A DNA stretch of 64,000 nt from Bacteroidota bacterium (GTDB taxonomy: Bacteria > Bacteroidota > Bacteroidia > Flavobacteriales > Flavobacteriaceae), in the NCBI GenBank assembly GCA_024279425.1, contig JAJRRO010000100.1, positions 1 to 64,000 of the forward strand, given 5' to 3'. Every line of letters begins with the position of its first letter. The first letter of the stretch is position 1. This document shows positions 24,247-33,036 of this stretch, one piece after another. The translations under genes and the position numbers were made by a program. Below the pieces are notes generated by a model. The model had not been told where the DNA came from, made no database searches, and saw only the letters and a list, made by a program, of their open reading frames with translations.

Positions 24247-25767
24247 ACATTATAAGGAACAGTATATCAATCAAAACATTCAATTTGTTTTTATTGATTT
24301 GGAGGGCATCATAGTTGAAAGCGACCAGACTTTTGTAAAGCTTGAAGTCGGGAATTTTATTTACGATGCACACCCATTTTTTGAGTCTTGTTTTTCCTTG
24401 ATCGATTCTCAGGAAAAAGAAATAACCTTTAACTGCATCCATATTTCCTTTGAGAGTCAAAACTTTATCATTGATGTAAGGATGATAAACAAGGATAGGG
24501 GTATACTTTTGGTTATGTATGACCTTACGGATCATTATATAACATACCAAAATATTACGCAGGCAAGGAATGAATCTATTATTGGTGCTGAGTTGGTAGT
24601 GCTTAAGAATATTGAGTTAGAGGAACGAGAAAGGTTCAAGAATTCCTTTATTCAAAACTTTAGCCATGAACTGAGAAATCCACTTACTGGTATAATCTCC
24701 ATTACCAATATAATTGAAGGTACAAGACTCACAGATGAGCAGCGGAAAATGGTACATTTTCTAAAAGATTCCAATTCCAATTTAAAGTTGATGTTAGATG
24801 ATATCATGAGCATAAGCATGATTTCCTCGGGTAGGTTGCAATTGCGGACCAAGGTATTTAACCTTTATGACTTACTTCAGCTTATTGAGTTTACGTATAA
24901 AGCAAAACGCTTCAAAAATCCTTGGGCTTTGTTCTTACCTATGACAAAAAAATCCCAGAGTATGTTGAAGGCGATCGCCTAAGACTTTTCCAAGTAGTGA
25001 CAAATTTATTGGATAATGCCATCAAATTCTCTGAAAAGGGGACTGTTTCTTTAGTTGTTCAACTCAATCAAAAAAGGGCAAACAGGGTTAACTTAAGATT
25101 TCAAGTTTCAGATAACGGAATTGGAATTCCAGAAGAGAAATTTGATTCGATATTTGAGAGTTTTTCGCGATTGGGCACGCATAGAGGTCAATCAGGCTCA
25201 GGTCTGGGATTATCAATAGTCAAGGGAATATTAGAGCTTATGAACAGCTTTATCCGAGTAGAATCTACCTTGGGGCATGGATCGGTCTTTTACTTCAATC
25301 TTACTTTAAAATGTCCCCTGAACTTGGCTTCCAAACCTATTGTTAAGGAGACGGGCAAAAATTTGGACATAAAAAAGTTTGTGACCGGGCGCAAGTATAA
25401 ATTATTATTGGTAGAGGATGATGAACGTGTACAGACCGTTTTGTTCAAATCGCTGATAGATACCAACCTTTTCTACGTTGATTTAATAAACGATGGTGCA
25501 TTGGTTTTCGAGGAGGTAATTAACAATACCTACGATATTATTCTGATGGATGTTGATCTGCCCAATGTTTCCGGTGACCACATCACTAAATCATTACGAG
25601 ACTTTCCTTTTCAGAATATTAAGCACATTCCAATTGTTGGCATTACGTCAAATGCCTATGAAGAACAAATAAGTGATTATTTGGGTATGGGAATGAATGC
25701 GGTTATTACTAAGCCCTTTGATCTTCAGGAACTCCTAGAGACTGTTCTGAAGTTTCTGAAAAGATGA
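24233..25767 (+). pseudogene. Hybrid sensor histidine kinase split by a frameshift
   Basis: Two overlapping frames, 24233-24982 and 24922-25767, together encode one cytoplasmic hybrid kinase: a PAS-like input region (residues 1-110), HisKA with the phospho-acceptor in NFSHELRNPLTG, HATPase with NLLDNAIKFSEKG, DNGIGIPEEKF and SGSGLGLSIVKG, then a receiver domain with LVEDDE, phospho-acceptor Asp in IILMDVDLPN and the Lys in TKPFD. Sequence on both sides of the break is well conserved. The break maps to the A-run near 24914-24918, where one extra A restores the frame. It could be a recent mutation or a sequencing error. Translation start overlaps the GTPase gene, so the two are coupled. Confidence 0.75.
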
Positions 25768-26011
25768 TTTTCCTATTATAAGGAAACAATTTCCATCACT
25801 TTTTTGGAAAATAATGGGTGAAATATATCTCCTTCTTAAAAGTAAATATTAAGAAAAATACTACATATTAGCATTTCGTCGGATAAATAATGCGTTTAAT
25901 CGATGTTAATTATTAAATCTATTTTTCTTTCTTCATACCGATTATGCGCTTCTTAAATTTAAATAGCATTAGGGAAATAGGTTCTGATCTTTGACCTAAT
26001 TTGCAATCAAA
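25768..26011. other. Intergenic stretch after the kinase, nothing recognised
   Basis: AT-rich and without an evident hairpin terminator or gene. It probably contains the promoter of the small membrane protein that follows. Confidence 0.35.
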
Positions 26012-26155
26012 ATGCTTATGAACACCTATTTTTTAGTTGACATTTTTTTTATAATCAGTATAATGGTTTTTTTGACCGCGCTGTACATAATCATTCCAAT
26101 TTCCTTGTTAAAAAAGGAGGAATCCTTAAACAAAAGCCAAATCAAGACGGGATAG
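26012..26155 (+). CDS. Small single-span membrane protein, 47 residues
   Basis: The frame from the ATG at 26012 to the TAG at 26153-26155 encodes MLMNTYFLVDIFFIISIMVF and continues with LTALYIIIPISLL, then a charged tail KKEESLNKSQIKTG. This is one long hydrophobic segment with a positive inside-type end, the usual look of a small inner-membrane protein. I do not recognise a family. Support comes only from composition and the clean start and stop, so a chance frame remains possible. Confidence 0.35.
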   Translation: MLMNTYFLVDIFFIISIMVFLTALYIIIPISLLKKEESLNKSQIKTG

Positions 26156-26278
26156 ATTATTAAAAAAAGAAAAGGAACGCATTGGGAAACTGGTTTTTAA
26201 AAGCGTTTAAATAAGGACATTGAAAACAATTGACGGATAAGGCTATATTAACACTGACCACTATTATCCGCAAGGAGT

Positions 26279-26306
26279 CATTGGCAGGGCAATTGCCCTG
26301 CCAATG
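26279..26306. repeat. 28-base perfect palindrome
   Basis: CATTGGCAGGGCAA followed directly by TTGCCCTGCCAATG: 14 bases are mirrored with no spacer and no mismatch. It is not followed by a T-run, so it does not look like a terminator. It could be an operator, a recombination site or a cruciform-forming element. Confidence 0.7.
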
Positions 26307-26379
26307 GCGAAGTAAAACCAGCCAAGGTTTTGATAATAATTAAGAGTGATTTAGGTTTTAATTAATTTGGTCGGTTTTG

Positions 26380-26406
26380 GGCCCTGAGTTTTCAGGGCCT
26401 TTTTTG
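26380..26406 (+). terminator. Rho-independent terminator
   Basis: GGCCCTGA and TCAGGGCC form an eight-base GC-rich stem around GTTT, followed directly by seven T. It is the best plus-strand terminator in this gene-poor stretch. Confidence 0.75.
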
Positions 26407-26757
26407 TAAACTGATTGGGGACATGCCTTTTGTTTGGGAAATAGTATGATGTAAGACACTTGATAAAGCAATTTATAAATGACAGATGAGATACGAAGTG
26501 TAGATGCCAAGGATAGTCGGTTGAATGTTCCGGAGGATGACATGTTCGTGGACTCTATTTTCTGTGAGGATTTAGTGGCCCGCCCAATTGCAAAGTTGAA
26601 GTGTACTAAAGAAAATTACAGTGAATAATCACTCGAAATACGATTCGGAATAATACCAGCAAAGAACACGACAATTTAGTTTGTACTGAAAGCGTAGAGT
26701 TCTAGATTTTTATTGTCGGTATTTTAGAGGTAAGGGTTGTATTTGTTATGTTCCCCC

Positions 26758-26796
26758 AAGGGCATTATGAAATTTATTTCAAATGCCCTTTTTTTA
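26758..26796. terminator. Terminator upstream of the CBM9-like gene
   Basis: AAGGGCATT pairs with AATGCCCTT, extended inwards by TGAAA / TTTCA, then a T-run. It ends whatever is transcribed before the promoter at 26831. Confidence 0.7.
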
Positions 26797-26830
26797 TCTA
26801 CATTAATTTAGAGGTAAATATTTAGGCATC

Positions 26831-26860
26831 TTGCATATGTCGCCAATTTTGTACCTTTAG
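26831..26860 (+). promoter_or_regulatory. Bacteroidota-type promoter directly at the CBM9-like gene
   Basis: TTG at 26831 and TACCTTTAG at 26852 with an 18-base spacer match the phylum promoter. The start codon is at 26863, only three bases beyond the -7 element, so the transcript would start at or just after the ATG. Confidence 0.45.
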
Positions 26861-26862
26861 GG

Positions 26863-27612
26863 ATGAGGTTTAAAACTATAAAGGTGCATCTAAATAAAAT
26901 TATTATACTATTTTTAGTTGGAGTATTTGCCAGCGTATGTGGACAAACAACCCAAAAAGATAACATGATAGAGGTCAGGGAAATTAATCTTAAGGAAGAA
27001 GTAAGTATTCAACAGGTTTCTGAATTATTGGACGATAAGGCAGAGATTCATAGAATAAGTCTTGTTAACTGGCAAAAATTCCCCTACCATCCTGATGTTC
27101 GTTTTAGAATTGCGCATAGTAACAATCAAATATGGTTGAAATTCTATGTATATGAAGAGAATGTTCTTGCTCAAATGACACAAACAAACAGTGCAACCCA
27201 TAAGGATAGTTGTGTTGAGTTTTTTTTGGATCCAAAACAAGATGGTAATTATTATAATTTTGAGTTCAATTGCATTGGAACGATTCATTTGGCCTATGGT
27301 CCAAATAGAGGAGAACGTAAATTTATAGAGCCTTATATAATTGAAGAGAACATTCAGATTAAATCAACCTTGGGAGAGTTGCCTTTTGATGGAAAAAGAG
27401 GAGGCCATTCTTGGGAAATGACCATTGTAATTCCATCCGAAGTTTTAGTTCATGAGAAGAATTTACAATTTGGTGGGCTAACGGCAAAAGCTAATTTTTA
27501 CAAATGTGGGGACAATACTTCAAAACCACATTACTTAAGCTGGAATCCTGTAGGAACCAATTCCCCCGATTTTCACCAACCCGATTTTTTTGGAAACCTA
27601 GTTTTTGAGTAA
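26863..27612 (+). CDS. Secreted CBM9-like carbohydrate-binding protein
   Basis: A 249-residue protein with a signal peptide (hydrophobic core IIILFLVGVFASV, cleavage near VCGQ). The mature part follows the family 9 carbohydrate-binding module pattern seen in Bacteroidota: IWLKFYVYEENVLA, then DSCVEFFLDPKQDGNYYNFE, IGTIHLAYGPNRGER and a closing LSWNPVGTNSPDFHQPDFFG. It would bind sugar ends at the cell surface or in the periplasm. It lies immediately upstream of a PQQ-type dehydrogenase gene and opens the catabolic locus. The ATG is close to the promoter element, which raises the question of a leaderless message. Confidence 0.8.
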   Translation: MRFKTIKVHLNKIIILFLVGVFASVCGQTTQKDNMIEVREINLKEEVSIQQVSELLDDKAEIHRISLVNWQKFPYHPDVRFRIAHSNNQIWLKFYVYEENVLAQMTQTNSATHKDSCVEFFLDPKQDGNYYNFEFNCIGTIHLAYGPNRGERKFIEPYIIEENIQIKSTLGELPFDGKRGGHSWEMTIVIPSEVLVHEKNLQFGGLTAKANFYKCGDNTSKPHYLSWNPVGTNSPDFHQPDFFGNLVFE

Positions 27613-27802
27613 AGAATAGTGATCAACACTTGTTTATAGCAAGCTAATAATTTACCTCTTTTTTTGATGTATTATAAATGTGCACGAACACATAATACCA
27701 AAATGATTTGTTTTGTGTCAAAAAGAGTTTTACCTTGACAGGGCTGTTTTCTACAAGAGATTGAGAATATATGACTACAAAGAATACTTCAAAAATGCGG
27801 TT

Positions 27803-29518
27803 ATGACCATTGCGTCGAGATTAAGGCATGCTGGTTTATATCTCTCAATAGTATTAGGGATTGTTCAATGTGGGGATGCCCCACGCGATGGCGGGCTTTT
27901 TCTCCCAGCAGATTTTAATTCAACAGTTTTTGTCGATAGCATAGAAGAGACTGTTCGGCATATGGCTGTCACTGGAGATGGGATATTATATGCCAAACTT
28001 AGAAGCGCAGGTGAAAAGGGTTCGATAGTCATTTTAAGGGATACTGATAATGATGGAGATTCCGACGATATTCAAAGGTTTGGAAGTATTAATAAGCGGC
28101 AAAGATGGAGTTATGCAACAGCCATGCGCGTTTACAACGGATACATTTACTTTAGTTCGGACCTGGTAGTCTATAGGTACAAGTTAAATCCAAAGACCTT
28201 GGAGCCTGAAGGTGAGGTAGAAATTGTATTGACAGATGACCACGAACATGGCAAGCATGAGCATATTGGGAAGCCCATTGCTTTTGATAACCAAGGGAAT
28301 ATGTTCGTTCCTTTTGGTGCGCCTTCCAATGCCTGTCAAGATCCAAAGAGAACTCCAGGGGCTGCAGGTGTAAATCCCTGTCCGCAATTAGAACGTCATG
28401 GAGGTATTTGGCGATTCGATGCCGATAAATTGGGTCAGACACAAAAGGATGGGTACAAATATGCCACTGGAATCAGAAGTGTAGTGGCCATGAATTGGAA
28501 TCCGGTCGATGAAGAACTTTATGTCGTCATGCACGGTAGGGATGATCTCCTGAGATTGTGGCCTAATAAATATTCCCCGTGGGAAAGTGCGTTATTGCCA
28601 TCAGAGGAGTTTATAAAGGTAACCGAAGGTTCTGACTTTGGATGGCCCTATTGCTATTATGACCAAATGAAGAACAAAAAAGTATTGGCCCCGGAATACG
28701 GTGGCGATGGTGAAATAATAGGGAGATGTGCAGAATTTAATGACCCAATTATTGGTTTTCCAGGACATTGGGCACCAAATGACCTTGTTTTTTATGATGG
28801 GGATCAATTTCCTGAACGATATAAAAATGGAGCTTTTATAGCATTTCATGGCTCGACCAACAGGGCACCTTATCCCCAATCGGGTTATTTTGTTGGATTT
28901 GTCCCTTTTAAGGATGGTGCACCCAGTGGTGACTGGGAGGTTTTCGCAGATGGGTTTGCAGGTGTTGACCCTATAGTAAATGTTAAAGATGCCCATCATC
29001 GACCTATGGGGATTGCTGTTGGGCCTGATGGCTCTCTATACATATCTGATTCGGTCAAGGGCAAGATTTGGAAAATAACTTATGAAGGTGATAAAGATAG
29101 TTTTGGGGAAGCCCAATTGGTTGAAATGGAAAAGCATAAACTTCTATCACACATAAGAACACCTTTTGAAATTGAAGACAATTTAATGAAGGACGATATG
29201 GCCGGCGGGGAAAAGATCTATTATCGCTATTGTAGTGCTTGTCACCAGTTGGATGGCGGAGGCGCATCAGGCAGATTCCCTCCACTCACCGAAACAGATT
29301 GGGTAACGGGAGGTAAGGAAAGGCTCATAAATGTCATTTTAAACGGTATGGAAGGGAGTTTGGAAATTAACGGAGAAATGTACAATGGCGTTATGCCCCA
29401 ACATAGCTTTTTAAAAGATGACGAAATAGCTGATGTACTTACCTATATCAGGACAAATTTTGGAAATAAAGCCAACGCCATCGAAACAGTGGAAGTAGAA
29501 AAGGTTCGGAGTAAATAA
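27803..29518 (+). CDS. PQQ-type sugar dehydrogenase / sorbosone dehydrogenase-like lipoprotein with cytochrome c domain
   Basis: From the ATG at 27803 the product is a 571-residue lipoprotein (lipobox VQ-C23; the 30 codons upstream in frame give no signal). Residues 40-440 form a six-bladed propeller of the soluble glucose/sorbosone dehydrogenase type, with HGRDDL, SDFGWPYC and VKDAHHRPMGIAVGPDGSLY. A C-terminal class I cytochrome c domain follows, with heme site C477-S-A-C480-H and a likely distal Met in GVMPQHSF. It oxidises a sugar or alcohol outside the cytoplasm and passes electrons to the respiratory chain. It precedes the PIG-L gene by 41 bases. Confidence 0.85.
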   Translation: MTIASRLRHAGLYLSIVLGIVQCGDAPRDGGLFLPADFNSTVFVDSIEETVRHMAVTGDGILYAKLRSAGEKGSIVILRDTDNDGDSDDIQRFGSINKRQRWSYATAMRVYNGYIYFSSDLVVYRYKLNPKTLEPEGEVEIVLTDDHEHGKHEHIGKPIAFDNQGNMFVPFGAPSNACQDPKRTPGAAGVNPCPQLERHGGIWRFDADKLGQTQKDGYKYATGIRSVVAMNWNPVDEELYVVMHGRDDLLRLWPNKYSPWESALLPSEEFIKVTEGSDFGWPYCYYDQMKNKKVLAPEYGGDGEIIGRCAEFNDPIIGFPGHWAPNDLVFYDGDQFPERYKNGAFIAFHGSTNRAPYPQSGYFVGFVPFKDGAPSGDWEVFADGFAGVDPIVNVKDAHHRPMGIAVGPDGSLYISDSVKGKIWKITYEGDKDSFGEAQLVEMEKHKLLSHIRTPFEIEDNLMKDDMAGGEKIYYRYCSACHQLDGGGASGRFPPLTETDWVTGGKERLINVILNGMEGSLEINGEMYNGVMPQHSFLKDDEIADVLTYIRTNFGNKANAIETVEVEKVRSK

Positions 29519-29559
29519 AGAATCTCGAAAAGTTAATATCGTATAAACTAACAAAACAG

Positions 29560-30534
29560 ATGGAAAGAAGATCATTTTTAGGAAACAGTTTGGCCTTCGG
29601 GTTTGCGCCTATGACCTTTTCATACAGTCAAAAAACAAATAATACTGAAGAAGTAGTTGTAGAAAGATATCAATCAGGGAAACCACATAAAGGAAAGGTG
29701 CTGGCAGCCGTCCAACCCCATTCTGATGATATACCCCTTTTTGCCGGCGGTACGGTTGCTAAATTAATAAAAGAAGGCTATGAGGGGTATCTCATTAGGA
29801 CCAGTAATGACGACCATGCAGGGAGGGGCAAAACTGTTGGTGAGGTTATCAGGAACAATGAAGGGGATAATGATAAAGTGGCGAAAGCCCTAGGTTTGAA
29901 CAAAGTGTTTAATCTGGGATACAGAAATCACCGGATGGACAATATTAGCATTCAAGAGCTTAGGGGTCGTTTGATTTTTCTTTTTCGCTTGCTTAAGGTA
30001 GATACCATTGTCAGCTATGATCCCTGGGGTCATTATGAGGAAAACCCTGACCATTATATTACGGCCAGGGCTGTAGAGTCTGCCAGATGGATGGCAGGGG
30101 GTAGATTGGATTATCCGGAGCATATGGAAGCTGGGATAATGCCACATTCGGTAAAGGAAAGATACTATTTCGCTAGAGGCCCCCAACTAGTCAATAGAAT
30201 TGTGGATATAAGCGAAACTATTGATCAAAAAGTAGTATCGAATCAGGTAATTGTAACTCAGGGACCGGGAGGTAATGCAGGGGCTGGATTAAAAAAACGA
30301 TTAGAAAAAGAGGGGAAATACCTACCCCTTTTAGGAGAAAGTGACGATAGTGCAAACAAAAATTATATAAAGCATATTCTATTTGATATAGACTCCCAGG
30401 CATTAAGGGGCGTGCCTTCTGATAAAGAAATTGGAAAAATGTATGGGTTGGAATGGGGAGAGCGATTTCATTATATAGGCACACAGGAAACAAAATTAGA
30501 AGCGTATATTAATTCCAAAGCAAAGAGGAAATAG
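29560..30534 (+). CDS. Exported PIG-L family deacetylase
   Basis: A 324-residue zinc-dependent N-deacetylase of the LmbE/PIG-L family. The zinc site motif PHSDD is at 53-57 (the family has P-H-x-D-D) and the third ligand lies in NPDHYIT near 167. The N-terminus MERRSFLGNSLAFGFAPMTF has twin Arg and a hydrophobic stretch, so export by Tat or Sec is likely. Relatives deacetylate N-acetylglucosamine conjugates. Together with the amidohydrolase that follows 68 bases later, it points to an N-acylated substrate for the locus. Confidence 0.85.
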   Translation: MERRSFLGNSLAFGFAPMTFSYSQKTNNTEEVVVERYQSGKPHKGKVLAAVQPHSDDIPLFAGGTVAKLIKEGYEGYLIRTSNDDHAGRGKTVGEVIRNNEGDNDKVAKALGLNKVFNLGYRNHRMDNISIQELRGRLIFLFRLLKVDTIVSYDPWGHYEENPDHYITARAVESARWMAGGRLDYPEHMEAGIMPHSVKERYYFARGPQLVNRIVDISETIDQKVVSNQVIVTQGPGGNAGAGLKKRLEKEGKYLPLLGESDDSANKNYIKHILFDIDSQALRGVPSDKEIGKMYGLEWGERFHYIGTQETKLEAYINSKAKRK

Positions 30535-30602
30535 GGAAATCGATTAAAAAGCTTAATAGAACTTTATAGTAAAATACAATTATCCAATCAAAACCAGATA
30601 GT

Positions 30603-31853
30603 ATGAAAATAAAACACAACAAGACGTATATTGGAATTTTATTGATGTTCTTATTTGTCATTCCTGTGGCAGGACAAGAGTACGATATCTTAATAAAAGG
30701 CGGGACGGTCATAGATGCCAAAAATAATATTAATAAGGTGCTCGATGTGGCCATTAAGGATGGGAAAATCGCAGTGGTCGATACCAATATTCCAAAAAAT
30801 AAATCAGTCAAGGTTATTGAGGCAAGCGGATTGTATGTAAGCCCAGGTCTGATAGACATTCATAGCCACAATTTTCATGGTACAGAGCCTAAGGCGTATC
30901 TAAGTAATAGTTTTTCAGCTTTGCCACCGGATGGCTTTACATTTAGAAATGGAATAACTACCATTGTGGATGTCGGAGGCGCAGGATGGCGAAATTTCAA
31001 GACATTTAAGGAACAGACCATTGACCGTTCCAAGACAAGGGTATTATCGTTCTTAAATATAATTGGCTCAGGAATGAAGGGAGGGGCAGTTGAACAGAAC
31101 CTGGATGATATGAACCCGAAGCTAACGGCCTTGGTCGCTAAGCAAAATCCCGGAGTAATTGTTGGCGTAAAGTTGGCACATTATAGTGGGTTTGATTGGA
31201 CACCCACTGACCGCGTTGTGGAAGCGGGGGAATTAGCGAATATCCCTGTAATGATAGATTTTGGTGGGAGTAATCCGGAATTGTCGATAGAAAAACTGTT
31301 TATGGAAAAATTAAGGCCTGGAGATATTTTTACACACACTTATGGGCATGTTAAAGGTAGAATCCCAATTGTCGATGACAAAGGGAAGGTCAGGGATTTT
31401 GCATTCAGGGCACAGCAACGTGGCATCATATTCGATGTAGGACACGGAGGGGGCAGCTTTTTGTTCGAGCAAGCCATACCAGCAATGAAACAAGGATTTA
31501 AACCCAATTCCATTAGTACCGATTTACACACTGGAAGCATGAATGGGGGTATGAAAGACATCGTAAATGTTATGTCTAAATTCATAAATATGAATATGCC
31601 CCTTCATGAAGTTATAGCTACAGTTACTTGGAACCCAGCTAAAATCATCAACCGTACCGATTTGGGGCATCTTTCGGTGGGAGCAGTGGCAGATGTAACA
31701 ATTATGAATCTTAGAAAGGGCGACTTTGGGTTTATTGACACAAGAGGTAAAAAAATGAAGGGCGATAAAAAACTGGAATGTGAGTTGACCATTAAGGATG
31801 GCAAGGTGGTCTATGATTTAAACGGAATTTCCGCTTCCCTATGGAATGAATAA
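30603..31853 (+). CDS. Exported amidohydrolase / deacetylase family metallohydrolase
   Basis: A 416-residue amidohydrolase-superfamily enzyme with a Sec signal peptide (IGILLMFLFVIPVAGQ, cleavage near residue 25). The barrel has the binuclear site: H87-S-H89, the carboxylatable K190 in GVKLAHYSG, HTYGH for the next histidines and a final Asp in STDLHTGS. It resembles the Atu3266/EF0837 group, whose studied members hydrolyse N-acyl or O-acyl groups and whose genes commonly sit beside SelA-like PLP enzymes. That linkage recurs here. It is part of a run of genes with short gaps from 29560 to 36325. Confidence 0.85.
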   Translation: MKIKHNKTYIGILLMFLFVIPVAGQEYDILIKGGTVIDAKNNINKVLDVAIKDGKIAVVDTNIPKNKSVKVIEASGLYVSPGLIDIHSHNFHGTEPKAYLSNSFSALPPDGFTFRNGITTIVDVGGAGWRNFKTFKEQTIDRSKTRVLSFLNIIGSGMKGGAVEQNLDDMNPKLTALVAKQNPGVIVGVKLAHYSGFDWTPTDRVVEAGELANIPVMIDFGGSNPELSIEKLFMEKLRPGDIFTHTYGHVKGRIPIVDDKGKVRDFAFRAQQRGIIFDVGHGGGSFLFEQAIPAMKQGFKPNSISTDLHTGSMNGGMKDIVNVMSKFINMNMPLHEVIATVTWNPAKIINRTDLGHLSVGAVADVTIMNLRKGDFGFIDTRGKKMKGDKKLECELTIKDGKVVYDLNGISASLWNE

Positions 31854-31910
31854 TAATCTCAAAGCCAGCCACAGGCAAAGAAAAAATAAAATTTAACCAA
31901 TTAAAATAAT

Positions 31911-33032
31911 GTGAAAACACCGTATAAAGTATTATTAATTGCTTCGATTATTTGTCTGTTGGGCGCAATTGTCATGTATCTAATGGGCAATGGGGCACAA
32001 TCCGGCTCTGTTCTTGTCTTCTTTTTTCTCTTTTTGGCATTAGCGGTCAGAGGGCATAAGACCTTTAAGGGGTTTTCGTTTACCATTTTAATTTTTGCTG
32101 CTGTCACAATATCCATGTTTTATCCATCTTACCTTCAACAAATTGGTGATTTTCAGTTAAAAGCATTAATAGTGCCCTTACTTCAGATTATTATGTTTGG
32201 TATGGGAACGGCAATGAGCGCAAAAGACTTTTTGGGTGTGGTAAAAATGCCGAAAGGTGTACTGGTAGGGTTGGCCTGTCAGTTCACCATTATGCCCGTT
32301 TTAGGATTTGCCATTGCAACGGTATTTGGGTTTCCTGCCGAGATAGCTGCGGGAGTTGTTTTGATTGGGTCATCACCAAGTGGATTGGCGTCCAATGTAA
32401 TGGCCTATCTGGCCAAGGCTAATTTGGCGTTATCGGTTACCTTAACTGCGGTCTCAACGCTTTTGGCACCTTTAATGACGCCATTGCTTATGGAATTATT
32501 TGCCGGTCAGTTTGTGCCAATTGATTTCTGGGGAATGATGCTTAGCATAGTAAAAATTGTTATCTTACCTATAATAGTCGGATTGTTATTCAATCATTTT
32601 TTTCATGGAAAAGCCAAGTGGTTGGATAAGGCCATGCCCATAGTTTCAATGGCAGGGATAGCGTTTATCATCATGATAATTACTGCAGCTGGCAGGGATA
32701 GCCTACTTTCTATTGGATTATTCTTGATTTTAGCGGCAATTATTCATAATGCGGCGGGATATTTCTTGGGGTATTGGGGCTGTAGGGTATTAAAAATGAA
32801 CGAACAGGATTGTAGGACCATTGCACTTGAGGTTGGCATGCAAAATGGGGGATTGGCCTCAGGTATCGCATTGGAGATGGGCAAAGTATCAACAGTCGGA
32901 TTGGCCCCTGCCGTTTTCGGTCCTTGGATGAATATTTCAGGTTCCTCTTTGGCAACATGGTGGAGAGACAGAGACCCCATTGAAAAAAACAAACCACTCA
33001 AGGAAAAAATTAATACAGAAAGTAAAATTTAA
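31911..33032 (+). CDS. BASS family sodium-coupled transporter
   Basis: A 373-residue integral membrane protein starting at GTG 31911, with nine or ten hydrophobic segments. Family motifs include GMGTAMSAKDF, IGSSPSGLASNVMAYLAKAN with the polar crossover, and EVGMQNGGLASGIAL near the end. BASS carriers import bile acids, pyruvate, pantothenate or other organic anions with sodium. It is the only transporter of the locus and the only gene here without an export signal other than its own membrane segments. It likely imports the carboxylate end product made outside. The next gene starts five bases after its stop. Confidence 0.85.
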   Translation: MKTPYKVLLIASIICLLGAIVMYLMGNGAQSGSVLVFFFLFLALAVRGHKTFKGFSFTILIFAAVTISMFYPSYLQQIGDFQLKALIVPLLQIIMFGMGTAMSAKDFLGVVKMPKGVLVGLACQFTIMPVLGFAIATVFGFPAEIAAGVVLIGSSPSGLASNVMAYLAKANLALSVTLTAVSTLLAPLMTPLLMELFAGQFVPIDFWGMMLSIVKIVILPIIVGLLFNHFFHGKAKWLDKAMPIVSMAGIAFIIMIITAAGRDSLLSIGLFLILAAIIHNAAGYFLGYWGCRVLKMNEQDCRTIALEVGMQNGGLASGIALEMGKVSTVGLAPAVFGPWMNISGSSLATWWRDRDPIEKNKPLKEKINTESKI

Positions 33033-33036
33033 ATAG

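Larger units (their letters stand above)
26156..26862. other. Intergenic region with palindrome, two terminators and a doubtful short frame
   Basis: Some 700 bases without a supported gene. It contains a 28-base perfect palindrome (26279-26306), a terminator at 26380-26406 and another at 26758-26796. Between the terminators, an ATG at 26479 opens 49 codons to a TAA at 26628, giving an acidic peptide (MTDEIRSVDAKDSRLNVPED at its start) with no known relative. The layout hairpin, spacer, hairpin would also fit one or two small RNAs. Confidence 0.4.

Noticed and set aside
24905-24960. Programmed frameshift in the histidine kinase
   Set aside because: The A-run is only five long, with no heptameric slippery site, stimulatory hairpin or Shine-Dalgarno-like element; mutation or read error is simpler.
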